The notes under the pieces were generated by a model. That model saw nothing but the letters and a program-made list of their open reading frames with translations, was not told the DNA's origin and searched no databases. Positions 49,001 to 59,507 of a stretch of 64,000 nucleotides of DNA are shown here, one piece after another. The DNA comes from Gracilariopsis chorda. Its lineage: Eukaryota; Rhodophyta; Florideophyceae; Gracilariales; Gracilariaceae. Every line of letters begins with the position of its first letter. The first letter of the stretch is position 1. Made by a program: the position numbers and the translations under genes. Location: positions 62,001 to 126,000 of the forward strand of contig NBIV01000164.1 in NCBI GenBank assembly GCA_003194525.1, read 5' to 3'.

Positions 49001-49880
49001 CATGTGTCACAGCCAGGTGCAATAGACGCCATCCTAGCGCAAACAAACATGACCAACTTTAATCCCACTTACAACCCATATCACAACCTGGCACATATTG
49101 ATCAGCAACCCACGACCGCGGCACTGAGCAAAGAACAAGCAACAAGTTACGGACAAATCATAGGAGAAATCAGATATGTCACAGACAGAACCCGTTCCAA
49201 TATACTGTACATATCAACCGACTCGTGCAGCACATGGACAATCCACATCAACATCACTAGCAAATCCTCAAAACAGTTCTGAGATATCTTAAAGGAACGA
49301 AAACGGATGGACTTCTATATCTACACACCCAATCCGATGACCACGCAACACTACTCCCAGTCTACAGTGATTTGGACTTTGCAAATAAAACAAACGGGAA
49401 ATCCATAACCGGTGGTCTACGTCTATTCTCCAACACTCCAATATCTTGGGAATACACGAAGCAGAAATTGGTTGCTCAATCCACAACGGAAGCAGAATAC
49501 ATCGCAGCGACTAATGCTACTTGGCACACGCCTTCGCTCAGAAACTTGTCCAGCTCAGCGAAGCAACTCTGCACTTCGCCAATTCTTCACCACATAGACA
49601 ACCAGTCGGCAATACTCATAGCTGCAAATCAGTCAACTACGAAACGAAGGAAATATATCGCCATACGGCACCAATATCTTCAGCACCATATCTTCGAAAG
49701 ACATATTACGCTCAAACGAGTATCTACCACCGAGATGCTGGCAAATACCTTCAACAAGCCCCTGCATTGTGATCTCTACACAACACTGCGTCAACTCCTC
49801 AATATCACCCCTCTCCCGTTTCAAAATGCAAACCAGCCACCAGGGACTGTCAATCAGCACAAAAACTCTTGCTGATTTAC
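46085..49880 (+). mobile_element. Ty1/Copia relic F
   Basis: Copia parts in order. Gag-like sequence near 46.13-46.35 kb contains MLAAKYPNIGDDATTVDFL. Protease near 46.70 kb has FLLDSGANISHV. Integrase lies near 47.38-47.95 kb. Reverse transcriptase near 48.25-49.0 kb has EHLDIKSAYLHE and SEHEPCLY. RNase H near 49.36-49.80 kb has KQKLVAQSTTEAEYIAAT and HIDNQSAILIAAN. It is a different lineage from Copia C and is broken in roughly ten places. No LTR was found at either end. It begins inside gag-like sequence at the junction with B, so it is a partial copy. Confidence 0.82.
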
Positions 49881-50496
49881 ATTTTCAGCAAAGCCAATCA
49901 GCATTATAGTAGAACTAGACATATAACCCTGAGCTCTGCGAGCTCAAGAAGTATTAAGGACGACTAGAGTCTTCCACTCACAAATTCTGAATGCAGATTC
50001 AGGCTCTCCGCAAATCACTGTTTATGACGCTGGTTTCACAGTTGGCAAAGATTGACACGCAACGAACGCAGATCATTCTCAAAAAGTTGAGCAATTCGTT
50101 CATTTGATTCTTTTTGACTGCCACGGCGCATCAGGCGGGCGAGAACGACGGTGACGCCACTTTTGCGCTCTAGTCCGACAATGAAGTCACTGGCATCTGA
50201 ATCTTGTGGCCTCACTACTGGCCTCTTCTCAGATTAGCGAGACTTTGCTGTGATGCAACCATGATGAAAATGATCAGTATTCGGAGAACCGAGAACACGA
50301 TTGGGAATGAAGTCAGGTATCCAAGAGGCTGAAGAGAGTTCTGTATGGGTATAAATGCATTGGCGTCTATGGCCATCCGAGTAGCTTCACTACACGTTAT
50401 CGTGGATATTTGCATCAAACAGAGCCAAAAGATTTGAAAAAGGGGAGCCTTGAAAACAAAAGAAGCTATGAGAAGGGTTCTCTAATTTACTGTGGT
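49881..50496. other. Junk between Copia F and the unidentified frames
   Basis: About 0.6 kb with no clear gene. On the minus strand near 50.34-50.40 kb a short ITCSEATRMAIDANAFI segment faintly resembles a Gypsy gag segment of E (FEEATKIAMGVDAAF). This hints at another gag scrap, but the evidence is weak. Confidence 0.35.
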
Positions 50497-51805
50497 CTAA
50501 GCAACTACTACCACTGGCATCGCTTGGCGATTCTGTAGCAGATGAGCTGCTTTTTCGGAGGTAGTTTTCTGGCGTGTCCAAGGATCATACCAGATGAAAT
50601 CACCGGCATTTGCGGTCCGTCCCGGCGAATAATCACGTTGACGACGAGTTGTGTAGCGCTGATGCTGTTCAGCTGGAATCTGATCCCAGTTCATATGGTC
50701 CATCAAATCGAGGAGATGTCAGAAATCGTCTTGGTTGGCACGTGATCCAAGCACGATGGAGAGATCGAGTGATATCGCGTACCGCCCAGCCGTGGGGCTC
50801 ATATACCAAACCCGAAATACATCGGAAGCGTCTCAGAAGATATAGACCGCCATCTTGGCAATGAACTCCGTGAATGCCACGACCCAAAGTACGCAGTAAA
50901 GACCATTCACCAGGTGTGAGCCAAGATACGTTAAAACCAGAGCTAACTCCACGGCAAATCCACGGGGAACTTTGAAGAGAGACCAGTGATCTGAAATCGG
51001 CACATAGCGCCCGATCCTCGCACGATGGCAAACCATATCAACCTCCACCATCTGGGAAGGGATCAGATAACTCACAAGCGACCTGGGTCGGCGCTCTCAG
51101 TGGGCGTTCTCCCAAAAGTGGATGTTGCGTTTGTGCAGGTAGCGGATCGTCACACGAAGCAACGGTTGAGTGAAGCATGGAGGCTCCTGGCGAGAATCGC
51201 GAAGACCGCGCAGGCGTCGTGTTGCCAGATTTCCAAGGTCGTTGCAGCACGAGTACGCCTCTCCGTTTGTCCGGGATCCCAAAAACTCGAATACATAAGC
51301 ACCGTTCAAAGGAACGGTCCCAATCACGCGTCGAAGGCGGTGGTAGATGAGCTTCGTTAACCGAACTCCGGCCTCTCCGACGGTCTTGTTACCCAATCGC
51401 GCTATTGTGTTGTCAGGAAGCGCACAGTGCGCGAGCCAGTCGTCCGTATGGGTCACGAAGAGAGAAACACCGTCAGGAAGACGTCCAACTGCAATGTATT
51501 GGTTGAAATATTCATCGTCGCGTACGGGACGTGCATCGAAACCCCGAGCTTCCGGAAATACCGCGGGGTGACTAAGGGGCAAAAGAACGACTAAGTCCGA
51601 GAGATTCGGGAACTAACGTTTGCCCAGTCGTGGGGGGCGGATCACCGCGTTGTTGGAGGCTGGTTGCTGACGGCTGCTGGATGGAAGCGGCGCCGTCCAA
51701 GAGTACGGAGCCCGACCACCGGAGGCAGAGCCCGATGGCAGACGGATGCCATACGGGGGAAGATTGTTCGGATTTATGGAGTGCGTGTCTCCTGAGCGAG
51801 TTCAA
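50497..51805 (-). pseudogene. Unidentified minus-strand coding relic
   Basis: Read leftwards, three open stretches follow one another: 51805-51572, 51582-51097 (161 codons) and 51075-50833, then 50706-50497. The middle one reads as a normal protein (YFNQYIAVGRLPDGVSLFVT, then FEFLGSRTNGEAYSCCNDL). The next contains a hydrophobic run (GFAVELALVLTYLGSHLVNG) that could be a membrane segment. The last has a charged WDQIPAEQHQRYTTRRQRDY segment. No domain is recognised. It may be a decayed gene of an unknown element or a host pseudogene. A single protein is not proven. Confidence 0.4.
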
Positions 51806-53199
51806 TGGGAGTCATATAGTTGGTCTCGAGAGCCAGGAAATGAAGGATATTTAGACACTACGACGCGCTTGGGTGCACAGAGGCCACAAAGTCGTCGAAG
51901 CTTAACGGAAGAGATGTCTAGTATCAGGGCGACCCCACTCAGGCCTCCGCAACGTATACCGCCCACGTTGCGTTGTCATTTGGAGTTTCAGCAACCCCAC
52001 TGTATCTCCGTAACATCAAAAACGGCCACAAAATTTTTGCGGCGACGCTATCGAAACAATTTTTGGGGAGGTCTCCGTATCCACCACAAACGTCGTCGCC
52101 CTCTGCCCAGCGTGTCTATCGTGCGACGCATAACGCTCATCGCGGAGCTGACCCCGCGCTTCACATTGCGCTCCTTCCACCGCGCTCAAAGCGCCCAAAC
52201 CGTCGCGCATTCCGGGCACTTCCCACCGACCTCCTCGCGCGCTTTAAACCACTCTTGCTTCGGGCGCGCCCTTTGCCGCGCGGTGGGCACGGTGGCGGCG
52301 CAGCTACGGCAACGCTTGCCGCACGCCCACCACCGCGTTCTTTGTGACCACGCCCACGACCGTGTTCTCCGTCAGCACGCCGCTGCTTTTACCACCAAAC
52401 TGACGCCATAGCCGACCACACACATGTAACCACGCAAAAAACAAGCACCAAATAACATATTTGCCGCTCTCGCGCTCTTTCGTCATCATGCATTTTGCTC
52501 GAGGCGGGACTACCCCAAAACCTCCTCCGACTCACCGTCGCGTGCATGAAAATTTTTCACACTCACTTCCACCTATTCTGCTGCATTTGTTGCGTTCCAG
52601 CAATTGCAGCTGGCTTCTTGCCGACCGCAGACTTTCTATGTGCAAAAGCGTCGTCGACGACAAACTTGGCACAATGGTTAGGCTTCTACAGCAATAGTTG
52701 TCGAAACTACCCAATCTCATTCACCTTTAGCTCATCTTGCAAGCTATCATCGCAACTCCTGCTTTGTTTCTTCCGTATACTCACGACTTTACCACCGCCT
52801 TCACCCTGTCGTTCATAATTCTCTTCAATATCCAGCCTTGCGACGCCTTCGCCAGCACCCTGGCGACCTAGCCAAAATGAGGCGAACGCCATAAGGTGGG
52901 AACACAGAATCGCGCAATGGCCGGATACCGACAACCTCACACTAACAATACTCTCAACGGTCATTTTTGTATCTTTGCTTCAACGGCAAGAACTCTGACA
53001 GAAATAACCGTTCAAATTTCCTGCGATCTATTCGTTTTGTTTAAATGTGGAGTAACCTAAAGTTGTCTTCGGTGCCGCACTGTTTCTCTTCGGCCGCCCT
53101 TGAACTCTCTCGCACACTATCGAATGAGTTTGTGCCTTTCACTGTCTGCGATACTAATTTCTATGCTGCTGAGAGTAGCAATCTTGGTTAAGAAGAGAG
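51806..53199. other. GC-rich stretch and left flank of the Harbinger element
   Basis: 52.1-52.4 kb is GC-rich with long open frames on several strands, typical of biased composition rather than genes. 52.5-53.0 kb has short Cys- and Ser-rich frames of no known type. The left end of the Harbinger element should lie here, but no inverted repeat matching the right flank was found. Confidence 0.45.
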
Positions 53200-53299
53200 A
53201 GTGTCGGCTTCGAAATTGTGTTTCACGGAAAAGCTGCTGTTGGACTGTGTCATTCTTCGGATCGAGGTTGGGTCTGTGTCCTCTTTCGTGATTGTCGTG

Positions 53300-54364
53300 A
53301 TGAACCCAACAGAAAACACACCGAGTGTAAATGATGAAATCGCACAGGAACGCGAGCTAAGACGAAAGGAGAAGGTCGGTAAGAGTTTAGTGTGGAATGA
53401 GAAGGAAAATTCCGCATTGTCTCATGCAGCGCAGAAGGCTTTGCTAGATCCTACTACCGGATCGAGCATGAACAACGCAGAAAAAGCAAGACGAATCAGA
53501 GCCGCGTTCATCAAGGATCCATTACGTCCGAAAGAAGCCTGCACTACCGACGATAAGGGCGACCTGGATCATCGCAGATGGGATGGACGATCTGCGCGAG
53601 CAGTGCTGGGACAATGGGAGATAATAAGGAGGGAGTGCACGAAGTATCATGCTTGCGTAAAGCGAATTGGGCGTGCGCAACTTACAGGAAACCCCAGCGA
53701 AGAGGATCAACTACGTTGCGCGTCGCTTCTCTACAGTGACGGAAGCAGAGCTATGTCGCACTTGTATGATTGCATCCGTAACAAGGACTACCACGTTAAG
53801 AAACCGTTTAGGTTCATGAGTGCGTACAAGGTTCTCTCAGGTTCAGAAACTATGCTGGAGGCTTTTGTGGTGACGGAAGAGGGAGCATCCATAGTATTAC
53901 GACCGGAAGGGGTCAAGACGGCTAAGAAGCGCAAAGCAGAAGAGATTGCCAAAGCATTGAATAGTAAAGAAGAAGATGTAGGTCAAAGTGTGAAGCGAAT
54001 TCAGCAGATGATTGAAGAGAATATAAAGTCGAGGAAGGCGACCACGCAGCTCAAGCTACAGTACGAAAGAGAAAGAATGGAGTGGGACATGGCGAAGACA
54101 TTACTTGGACCTGGTTCAGATGCAACCTCAGAAGAACGTAGAACTATTTCCGGCTTACTAAAGCGCCGCTTAATGAACCGGCTTCTGGCACCAGGAGAGA
54201 AGAACATTGTCCCACAACAACGGAGGGGGGAAGTAGACGACGAAGCTCGGGCTGATGCAAACTGTGCTAGTACATTACTTCAAATATCGGCAGTATCTGT
54301 TAACATTGAGCATGGCTGTGGTGCACAGAATGAAGATAGTGACATCGGTCATGGTGCGGGATGA
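53300..54364 (+). CDS. Harbinger-associated Myb/SANT-like DNA-binding protein
   Basis: An intact frame of 354 residues from the ATG at 53300. An upstream extension to 53201 is open but reads as leader-like hydrophobic sequence, so I prefer 53300. Trp32 and the pair Trp94/Trp106, with arginines between (RRWDGRSARAVLGQWEII), have the spacing of the Myb/SANT-like or trihelix-type domain of PIF/Harbinger partner proteins. Residues from about 215 on are charged and likely coiled coil (KKRKAEEIAKAL, then KLQYERERMEWDMAKTLL), like the NAM-associated C-terminal region of plant relatives. In the family this protein carries the transposase into the nucleus and binds the element's ends. It faces the transposase gene tail to tail, 40 bp apart. 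Confidence 0.78.
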   Translation: MNPTENTPSVNDEIAQERELRRKEKVGKSLVWNEKENSALSHAAQKALLDPTTGSSMNNAEKARRIRAAFIKDPLRPKEACTTDDKGDLDHRRWDGRSARAVLGQWEIIRRECTKYHACVKRIGRAQLTGNPSEEDQLRCASLLYSDGSRAMSHLYDCIRNKDYHVKKPFRFMSAYKVLSGSETMLEAFVVTEEGASIVLRPEGVKTAKKRKAEEIAKALNSKEEDVGQSVKRIQQMIEENIKSRKATTQLKLQYERERMEWDMAKTLLGPGSDATSEERRTISGLLKRRLMNRLLAPGEKNIVPQQRRGEVDDEARADANCASTLLQISAVSVNIEHGCGAQNEDSDIGHGAG

Positions 54365-54404
54365 AAGTCAAAGTGTCTCAATAAAAGTTTACTACGGCAA
54401 ATCA

Positions 54405-55700
54405 TCAAATGTCTCCATGCGCGTTCCATATGTTCTGAATCAGCGCATTGAGGAGACGGTTATGATCTGCAACACTGTCAAGGTCATCAACTGTTTCGCG
54501 CCACAAGTCGGCTTGCCTGTAGGTGCAGTGGGAAGTTTCATAGTTCGACAATGTAGGTGGCAAGGACTGTAGTTCTGCGTCAGGAATTCGAAACTTTGCG
54601 GTCCCTTCATAACCCCTTTCTTTCACAATCATATTGTGTAAAATGGCGCAGCACATTACGACGTCATTCATTTCTTGAAGGTGATGCAACCTGCAAGGGT
54701 GGGAAAGAATCTCAAATTGAGCGTCAAGAACGCCATACAAGCGCTCAACAGCCTTGCGTGCACTCGAATGTGACGCGGTGTACAACCTTGATTTCGCATT
54801 TGTGGGGTTGGGGTGTGGCTTGGCAAAAATGCGAAAGCTTGGATAGATTCCATCCGCTAAGAAATAGAACCAATCAATCACCATTCCACCTACAACATAA
54901 TTGGGCTTCACTGTTGGCCATTGTCTTGTCTTGATATCATTAAACAGGGGGCTTTGATCAAATGTCGTCCTATCGTTGCGAGCACCAGGAACGCCATACA
55001 GAATGTGCCATATCCATAGTTTGTCGTCCGTTACAGTTTCCATACGCACACACGGTCTCCCCTCTTTTCCAATAAACTGACCCTGCAATCCCACAGGACA
55101 CCTTGCCCACTCCCAAGAAGAACAATCAACACAACCGATACATCCAGGAAATCCCAGTTTTGCATACTGCTTTTCAATATTGAGTAGTTCTGCGTGTGTT
55201 GGTCGACGGATATATTCCTCAAAGTGCTGCACTATAGCCTTGGAGAAGTGCTTTAGAATTTTTAATAATGTAGTTTCAGACAACCGAAAGTAGTCTACCA
55301 AAGTATCTGCGGTAGCTCCAGAGCTGAGTTGTCGCAAAGCTGCGCATAATTTTTGATCAGTTGAAGCGCCATTAACGTGACAGCAATCTGACAGTTCATT
55401 GAAAAAAGACTCGTTTTGAAGTAGCCGCGTTCTTATAGATTCGTATATTGTCCTCGTGACACTGAATCTTCTTTCAAATTCTGCCGTTAAGAAAACAGAA
55501 GGAGCTAATGAAACACGACAAAATTAGTCTTGATCAAGACGACGTTTGCCGCTTTCTCGCCCAATATCTCGATTTGGCTGCTTACCAGGTTTGGATCCAC
55601 CTTGTTTGGCTTTTTGTTTACGACTTGTCACTAGCTGTGTCACAAGAAGCAAAAGAGAGTCAATCACATCATCGTTTGATGAGTCCGATGAGGTAGACAT
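54405..55700 (-). pseudogene. PIF/Harbinger DDE transposase with one stop codon
   Basis: 431 codons from the ATG at 55700, open except for one TAA at 55524-55526 (codon 59). The site normally holds an aromatic residue before the F.....F..FERRF stretch. The DDE_4-type catalytic residues are visible: Asp about 192 in GCVDCSSWEW, Asp about 243 in PGARNDRTTF and Glu about 319 in ARKAVERLYGVLDAQF. The closing ILHNMIV helix follows. The N-terminus is Ser/Asp-rich with a basic KPGKQPNRD patch. The enzyme would cut and paste the element, usually into a 3 bp TWA target. Apart from the stop the frame is undamaged, so the loss is recent or the stop is an assembly error. The ends of the element were not found. 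Confidence 0.82.
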
Positions 55701-55903
55701 AGCTGCAGTGGTGGTCGGGCGTACAAGACAGTGATCCCGATCACGCTGTTCTTTGCGTTAGGGAGCTTTCATTGAAACTGCATGTCGTAAAGAAACGCTT
55801 CAATTTCTTGCTGTTTAGGGAACCAATCTTTGTACGCCACGTTTCAATGTTTTTTACAGGTTGGCGTGAACGAGTGGGTTCGCCCTCAGGTTCTTTTTTT
55901 TTA

Positions 55904-56450
55904 GCGTCGACACGGTTTCATCGCTAAGTACGGAGAAAGGTCTCATATATGAGTGGTGTGAGTCACCGGAGTAGCCAGGATATATGAGCAGCACGCACCG
56001 TCAGACACGTGGGCCTATTTAGGCCAAGGTTTGCCACGGCGGTTGCGCCACGCTATTTCTGTATTTCTGTGTTTATCTCAGTAGCGCTTAGCCGCCGCTT
56101 TTATCTAGCCGCCGTCGGTGAGGGAACTCACAGAAAAGCAAGATTCGGCAACTAATTGAGTTCCTAGACTGGTGAGCCCTAACCAGACATAAAGGCTAGC
56201 GACAGCTCTGGTGCACGCCAATTAACGCTACATACAACCAGTTATCAGTGGAAACACTGGACCAAGGCTTTTTGATACCATGGTCGTACGTTAAACGCAT
56301 CTTCTGTCTCTTGAGGGTGTTTACTGCGGATAAACGCGCTGCTATCGAGTGGCCATCCGGTCGTAGTGGGTATATCACAAAATAACTGGTGAAAGTCTCC
56401 ACGCTCATACCGCAACCATAGTCAAGGTCTTGTAAGGAGCAAGCAGTGTC
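55904..56450 (+). repeat. LTR related to that of Gypsy B
   Basis: About 550 bp aligning with gaps to 28711-29290, with shared blocks such as CACCGGAGTAGCC, GATATATGAGCAGCA, GGTTGCGCCACGCTATTTCTGTAT and GAGTGGCCATC. Divergence is high, perhaps 20 percent. No Gypsy coding lies on either side, so it is a solo LTR or an orphan end of an old copy. Confidence 0.65.
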
Positions 56451-57102
56451 AAGAAATTTCAAGCACGGCAATGCTTTTATTTCAGGAGGAATGAATTTCT
56501 TTCATTCTTTGTTTTTTCTCTGGTTCCATATCTGCGGGAGAAAATAAGTCAGATGATCAAGAACAGCTTGCAAAGTATAATTTTTGAAATGCAAAAACAT
56601 TGGCGTCTAAAAAAATGAAAAAGAAACTGGGTAGGCTTAGAACTGAAATTTTCGGCAATCCATGTGCTTTGTCTTTGTTGCCTGTTTTTCGATCCAGGTT
56701 TCTTTTTGCGCTACTGGATTTGGGAATCGGTGATGAAGCTGCTGCGACTGCTACTGTGCAGTTTCGTACAACAAGATGTTTTGTATTTGTAAGTATTGCA
56801 GTCATGGTTTTCCAGGATCAAGTGCTGAGTTCGATAACAAAAACACTCGATCAAAACCGTGGCGATCAAAGGAACTATTCAATTAAATCCATCATGAATG
56901 TTTGTTCCACATACGGCTCGCTGTTCGACCGTAAAAATGATTGACTGGTGTTTTTCGTTGCATGAACGACTTTTACTCGTAGTTATGCATATAGTATCGG
57001 GGGGTAGACTTCTGCACTGTTTGCACAGCTGCAGTGAGTGTTTTATTAAAAAAGGTGTGTATAATATGGAGCATTGGTAGCACGGCTCAAAGAATCTCTC
57101 CA
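56451..57102. other. Spacer before the Helitron array
   Basis: 650 bp of AT-leaning sequence without a clear gene. A 114-codon plus-strand frame at 56600-56944 looks like chance. The last base, A at 57102, is the left flank of the Helitron array. Confidence 0.5.
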
Positions 57103-57566
57103 TCTCTCCATTATAATGATTTGTTCCTCTATGAGGGGGGTGTTCTTGATTGAATGGAGGCGTTGCGCCACAAAATCCTCTTGCACGCCCCCGTTTGCCC
57201 ATCCAAATCGCCCATTTGGCGCAACGCCTCCCTACCATTGAAAAAATACAGCAGCAGCAGCAGCAGCAAAGCTTCCTGCTTACTGGCTGGCACTCCCATA
57301 ATGACTGCAGTGCCAGCCAGTTACACAAAGCAACGTGTCACGCTTTCTCATCATTGGCTGGCACTGCAGTCAATTTAGGCACCTAAAAACAAACCCCTAC
57401 GGCTCCACATACTCTCGGCGCCGCGGCGCCCCGTGGTTCTACGGGCGCTATTGCGAGCGCAAGCGAGCAAAGTGCTCGGAGAGCCTCCGAACGCTACGAA
57501 ATACACAAAGCTACAAAACCAACGCGGCGCGCAGCGCCGCCCACGGCCGAAGGCCGTTTCCACTTG
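57103..57566 (+). mobile_element. Array unit 1, non-coding, 464 bp
   Basis: Starts TCTCTCCATTATAATG (5' subtype I). It contains the inverted repeat GGAGGCGTTGCGCCA / TGGCGCAACGCCTCC, a CAG run at 57249-57268 and the perfect 12 bp inverted repeat CTGGCTGGCACT (57283-57294) / AGTGCCAGCCAG (57309-57320). A GGCGCCGCGGCGCC palindrome follows. It ends with ACGGCC-GAA-GGCCGT (57543-57557) plus TTCCACTTG. Confidence 0.88.
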
Positions 57567-57854
57567 TCTCAACACCCCACTCTTAATGATTTACACATGT
57601 ATGAGGGGGGTGTTGTTGACTGACGGGAGCCGTTGCGCCACAAATTCGCGCTGCACGCCCCCGTTTGCGCATGCAAATCGCCCATTTGGCGCAACGCCTC
57701 CCCACCATTAAAAAAAGTCAGCAGCAGCAGCAGCAGCAAAGCGTTCAGTTAATTTGCTGCTGCTGCTGCAAGTTGACTGTGCAATGGCTGCTGAATGGCT
57801 TGCAATACAATCAAATTGTTGTGCCAGCCACTCAGCAGCAAAACCCCGCCTGTT

Positions 57855-57934
57855 CATTCCGACACGTGGCAAATTGCACTGCGCCATTGCAGCGCATTCC
57901 GACACGTGGCAAATTGCACTGCGCCAGTGCAGCG
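57855..57934 (+). repeat. 40 bp tandem duplication
   Basis: CATTCCGACACGTGGCAAAT and the following 20 bases occur twice in a row (57855-57894 and 57895-57934) with one difference. The other Helitron copy has it once, so the duplication is private to this copy. Confidence 0.85.
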
Positions 57935-58352
57935 TATACTGAAGTTTCATTGCAGACTTGCCTGCAACAGATGTATATACTGCACTGGCGCAGTGCCAAA
58001 TGCATCTCGCTTGCTGACCCTAACCACTATTTTGCATCCCATTCAGGCTTGGCCAATAGCGCAGTGTCGTAACCTTTTGCTACTTTGGGCACTGTTTGCT
58101 CGCCTGGGACCTAGGCAAGGCCGAGCTCGTGTGCAGGTCGCCACAAGAGTAACCCACTAAGTACCACGGATCTGGGAAAAGTCAGGTGCTCCTCTGTGGT
58201 ATACTGGTCGTTTGACGGCGATCAGGAAGTCTGAGGGTTTACCGGACCTAATACCAGCTTGCTGTGCAGGGTCCGGGGCGGCCGCCGTGTCGTACCTCTT
58301 GGGGCCGGAAAGCACACTTCGGTGTGTGAGTAAAGGCAGACCAATCCTTACA

Positions 58353-59361
58353 ACCAGACTGCTTCCAGTGGTGCCGCAGGTGTACATGGAGGCCGAGCCA
58401 AGTGGTAATGTGAGACAAGTGTACACAAACATTCTCAACGAATTGCCGTGGAAGAGTGATCTGTGGACATTGTGCTCGGTTCAAGTGCTGTACCTCACGG
58501 AACAAGTACGCCAAGCGGATGATCCGGCATTTGCGTCGCTGTTACGTTCCATTGCACGAACACAATATCCAACAACGCTCCAATACCACTCAGATCTACC
58601 GGTGGCATGCAAACTGCCTACCAATTCCTGTGGAAGTGGCTCACAACACGACGCAAGGAGGATGTGAATCTCAGCAAAATGCTCATTGCCTCCACAAATC
58701 AGTTGGTCGATGAACACAATGCGGCAGCGCTGGATCTGTTTCCTGGTGAACGCTTCACTCTTCCGCCAGCTACGACAGTACAACCTGACGGTGTACCGCA
58801 CTCAGAGCCCGACGTCACCAATACCTTTGTTCCCGAGTTTGCGTATCAGTATGCACCTACTGGTGTACCTCCTCATAACTTGGATTTGAAGATTGGTGTG
58901 CCATTTATGGTCATTCGGAACGTGTTGCATCCGGCTGTGGTAACGGAAAGCTGTTCGTAGTCGTGCGTGTCGATCAATTTACGATGCAGGTGGCTCGATT
59001 CGACGAGAACATACAGGTGCTCGAACGACAGCTCCTGCATCGTATCGACTTCGAGTTTTCTTTCGCAGATATTCGCATGATTCAAAGGCAGTTTCCCATT
59101 CGTCTCGCGTTTGCCGCTACCGTTCACAAAGGACAGGGAAAGACGTTGGATGGCTTGGTTGTGGATGTGCGATCCAACTTCTTCTGCGCTGGTCAGTTGT
59201 ATGTCGCATTGTCGCGCGTTCGAAGGAAAGAGCATGTGCTGCTCCTGCATGATCCGCAGCTTACACCCTCGAATGCACACACAATTCATCCCATGCCTGT
59301 TCCCATCGCCAACCCAGTGCTGCCTGAAGCCATTCAGTTCTGCATCCCTCCACAACCGTAA
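58353..59361 (+). pseudogene. Helitron helicase, C-terminal part
   Basis: This is the last third of the Pif1-like helicase, from LPVVPQVYMEAEP to the stop at 59361. It contains TNQLVDEHNAAAL near 58.70 kb, PPHNLDLKIGVPFMVIRN near 58.88 kb, and the closing motifs FAATVHKGQGKTLDG near 59.12 kb and GQLYVALSRVRR near 59.20 kb. These are motifs V and VI of the superfamily. The frame shifts twice, near 58.56 and 58.94 kb. There is no start codon of its own, because the piece was fused to the 5' region by the internal deletion. Confidence 0.85.
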
Positions 59362-59507
59362 TCATATCTCTTGCATTCTTTTTTCATTGAATTAAACTAC
59401 TTGCTTTCTGCTTTTGCTTTCTCCACCCTCTTTTTTCCTCACCGCTGTTTATCACTTCTCCACCGCGGCGCGCAGCCCCGCCTGCGGCCGAAGGCCGCTT
59501 CCTCTTG

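Larger units (their letters stand above)
57567..59507 (+). mobile_element. Array unit 2: internally deleted derivative of the coding Helitron
   Basis: 1941 bp. The first 786 bp match the 5' region of the Helitron at 35087-41734. At about 58353 the sequence jumps straight into the helicase, missing Rep and the first half of the helicase. It keeps the natural 3' end that the other copy has lost: after the helicase stop at 59361 comes a pyrimidine-rich stretch, then the hairpin GCGGCC-GAA-GGCCGC and TTCCTCTTG. It therefore shows both termini of the coding family. Confidence 0.88.

Noticed and set aside
51746-52411. A 221-codon plus-strand frame
   Set aside because: It is low in complexity, runs through GC-rich repeats with other frames open at the same place, and shows no domain.
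28711-56450. The idea that the LTRs at 28.7 and 55.9 kb are the two ends of one element B spanning 27 kb of nested insertions
   Set aside because: No matching target duplication was found and no B coding sequence lies before the second LTR. Divergence is also high, so two separate copies are at least as likely.
57249-57268. CAG runs as a CRISPR-like or coding polyglutamine array
   Set aside because: The runs are short (about six triplets), lie once per Helitron unit at the same position, and sit in no coherent frame. There are no spacer-repeat arrays anywhere in the window.
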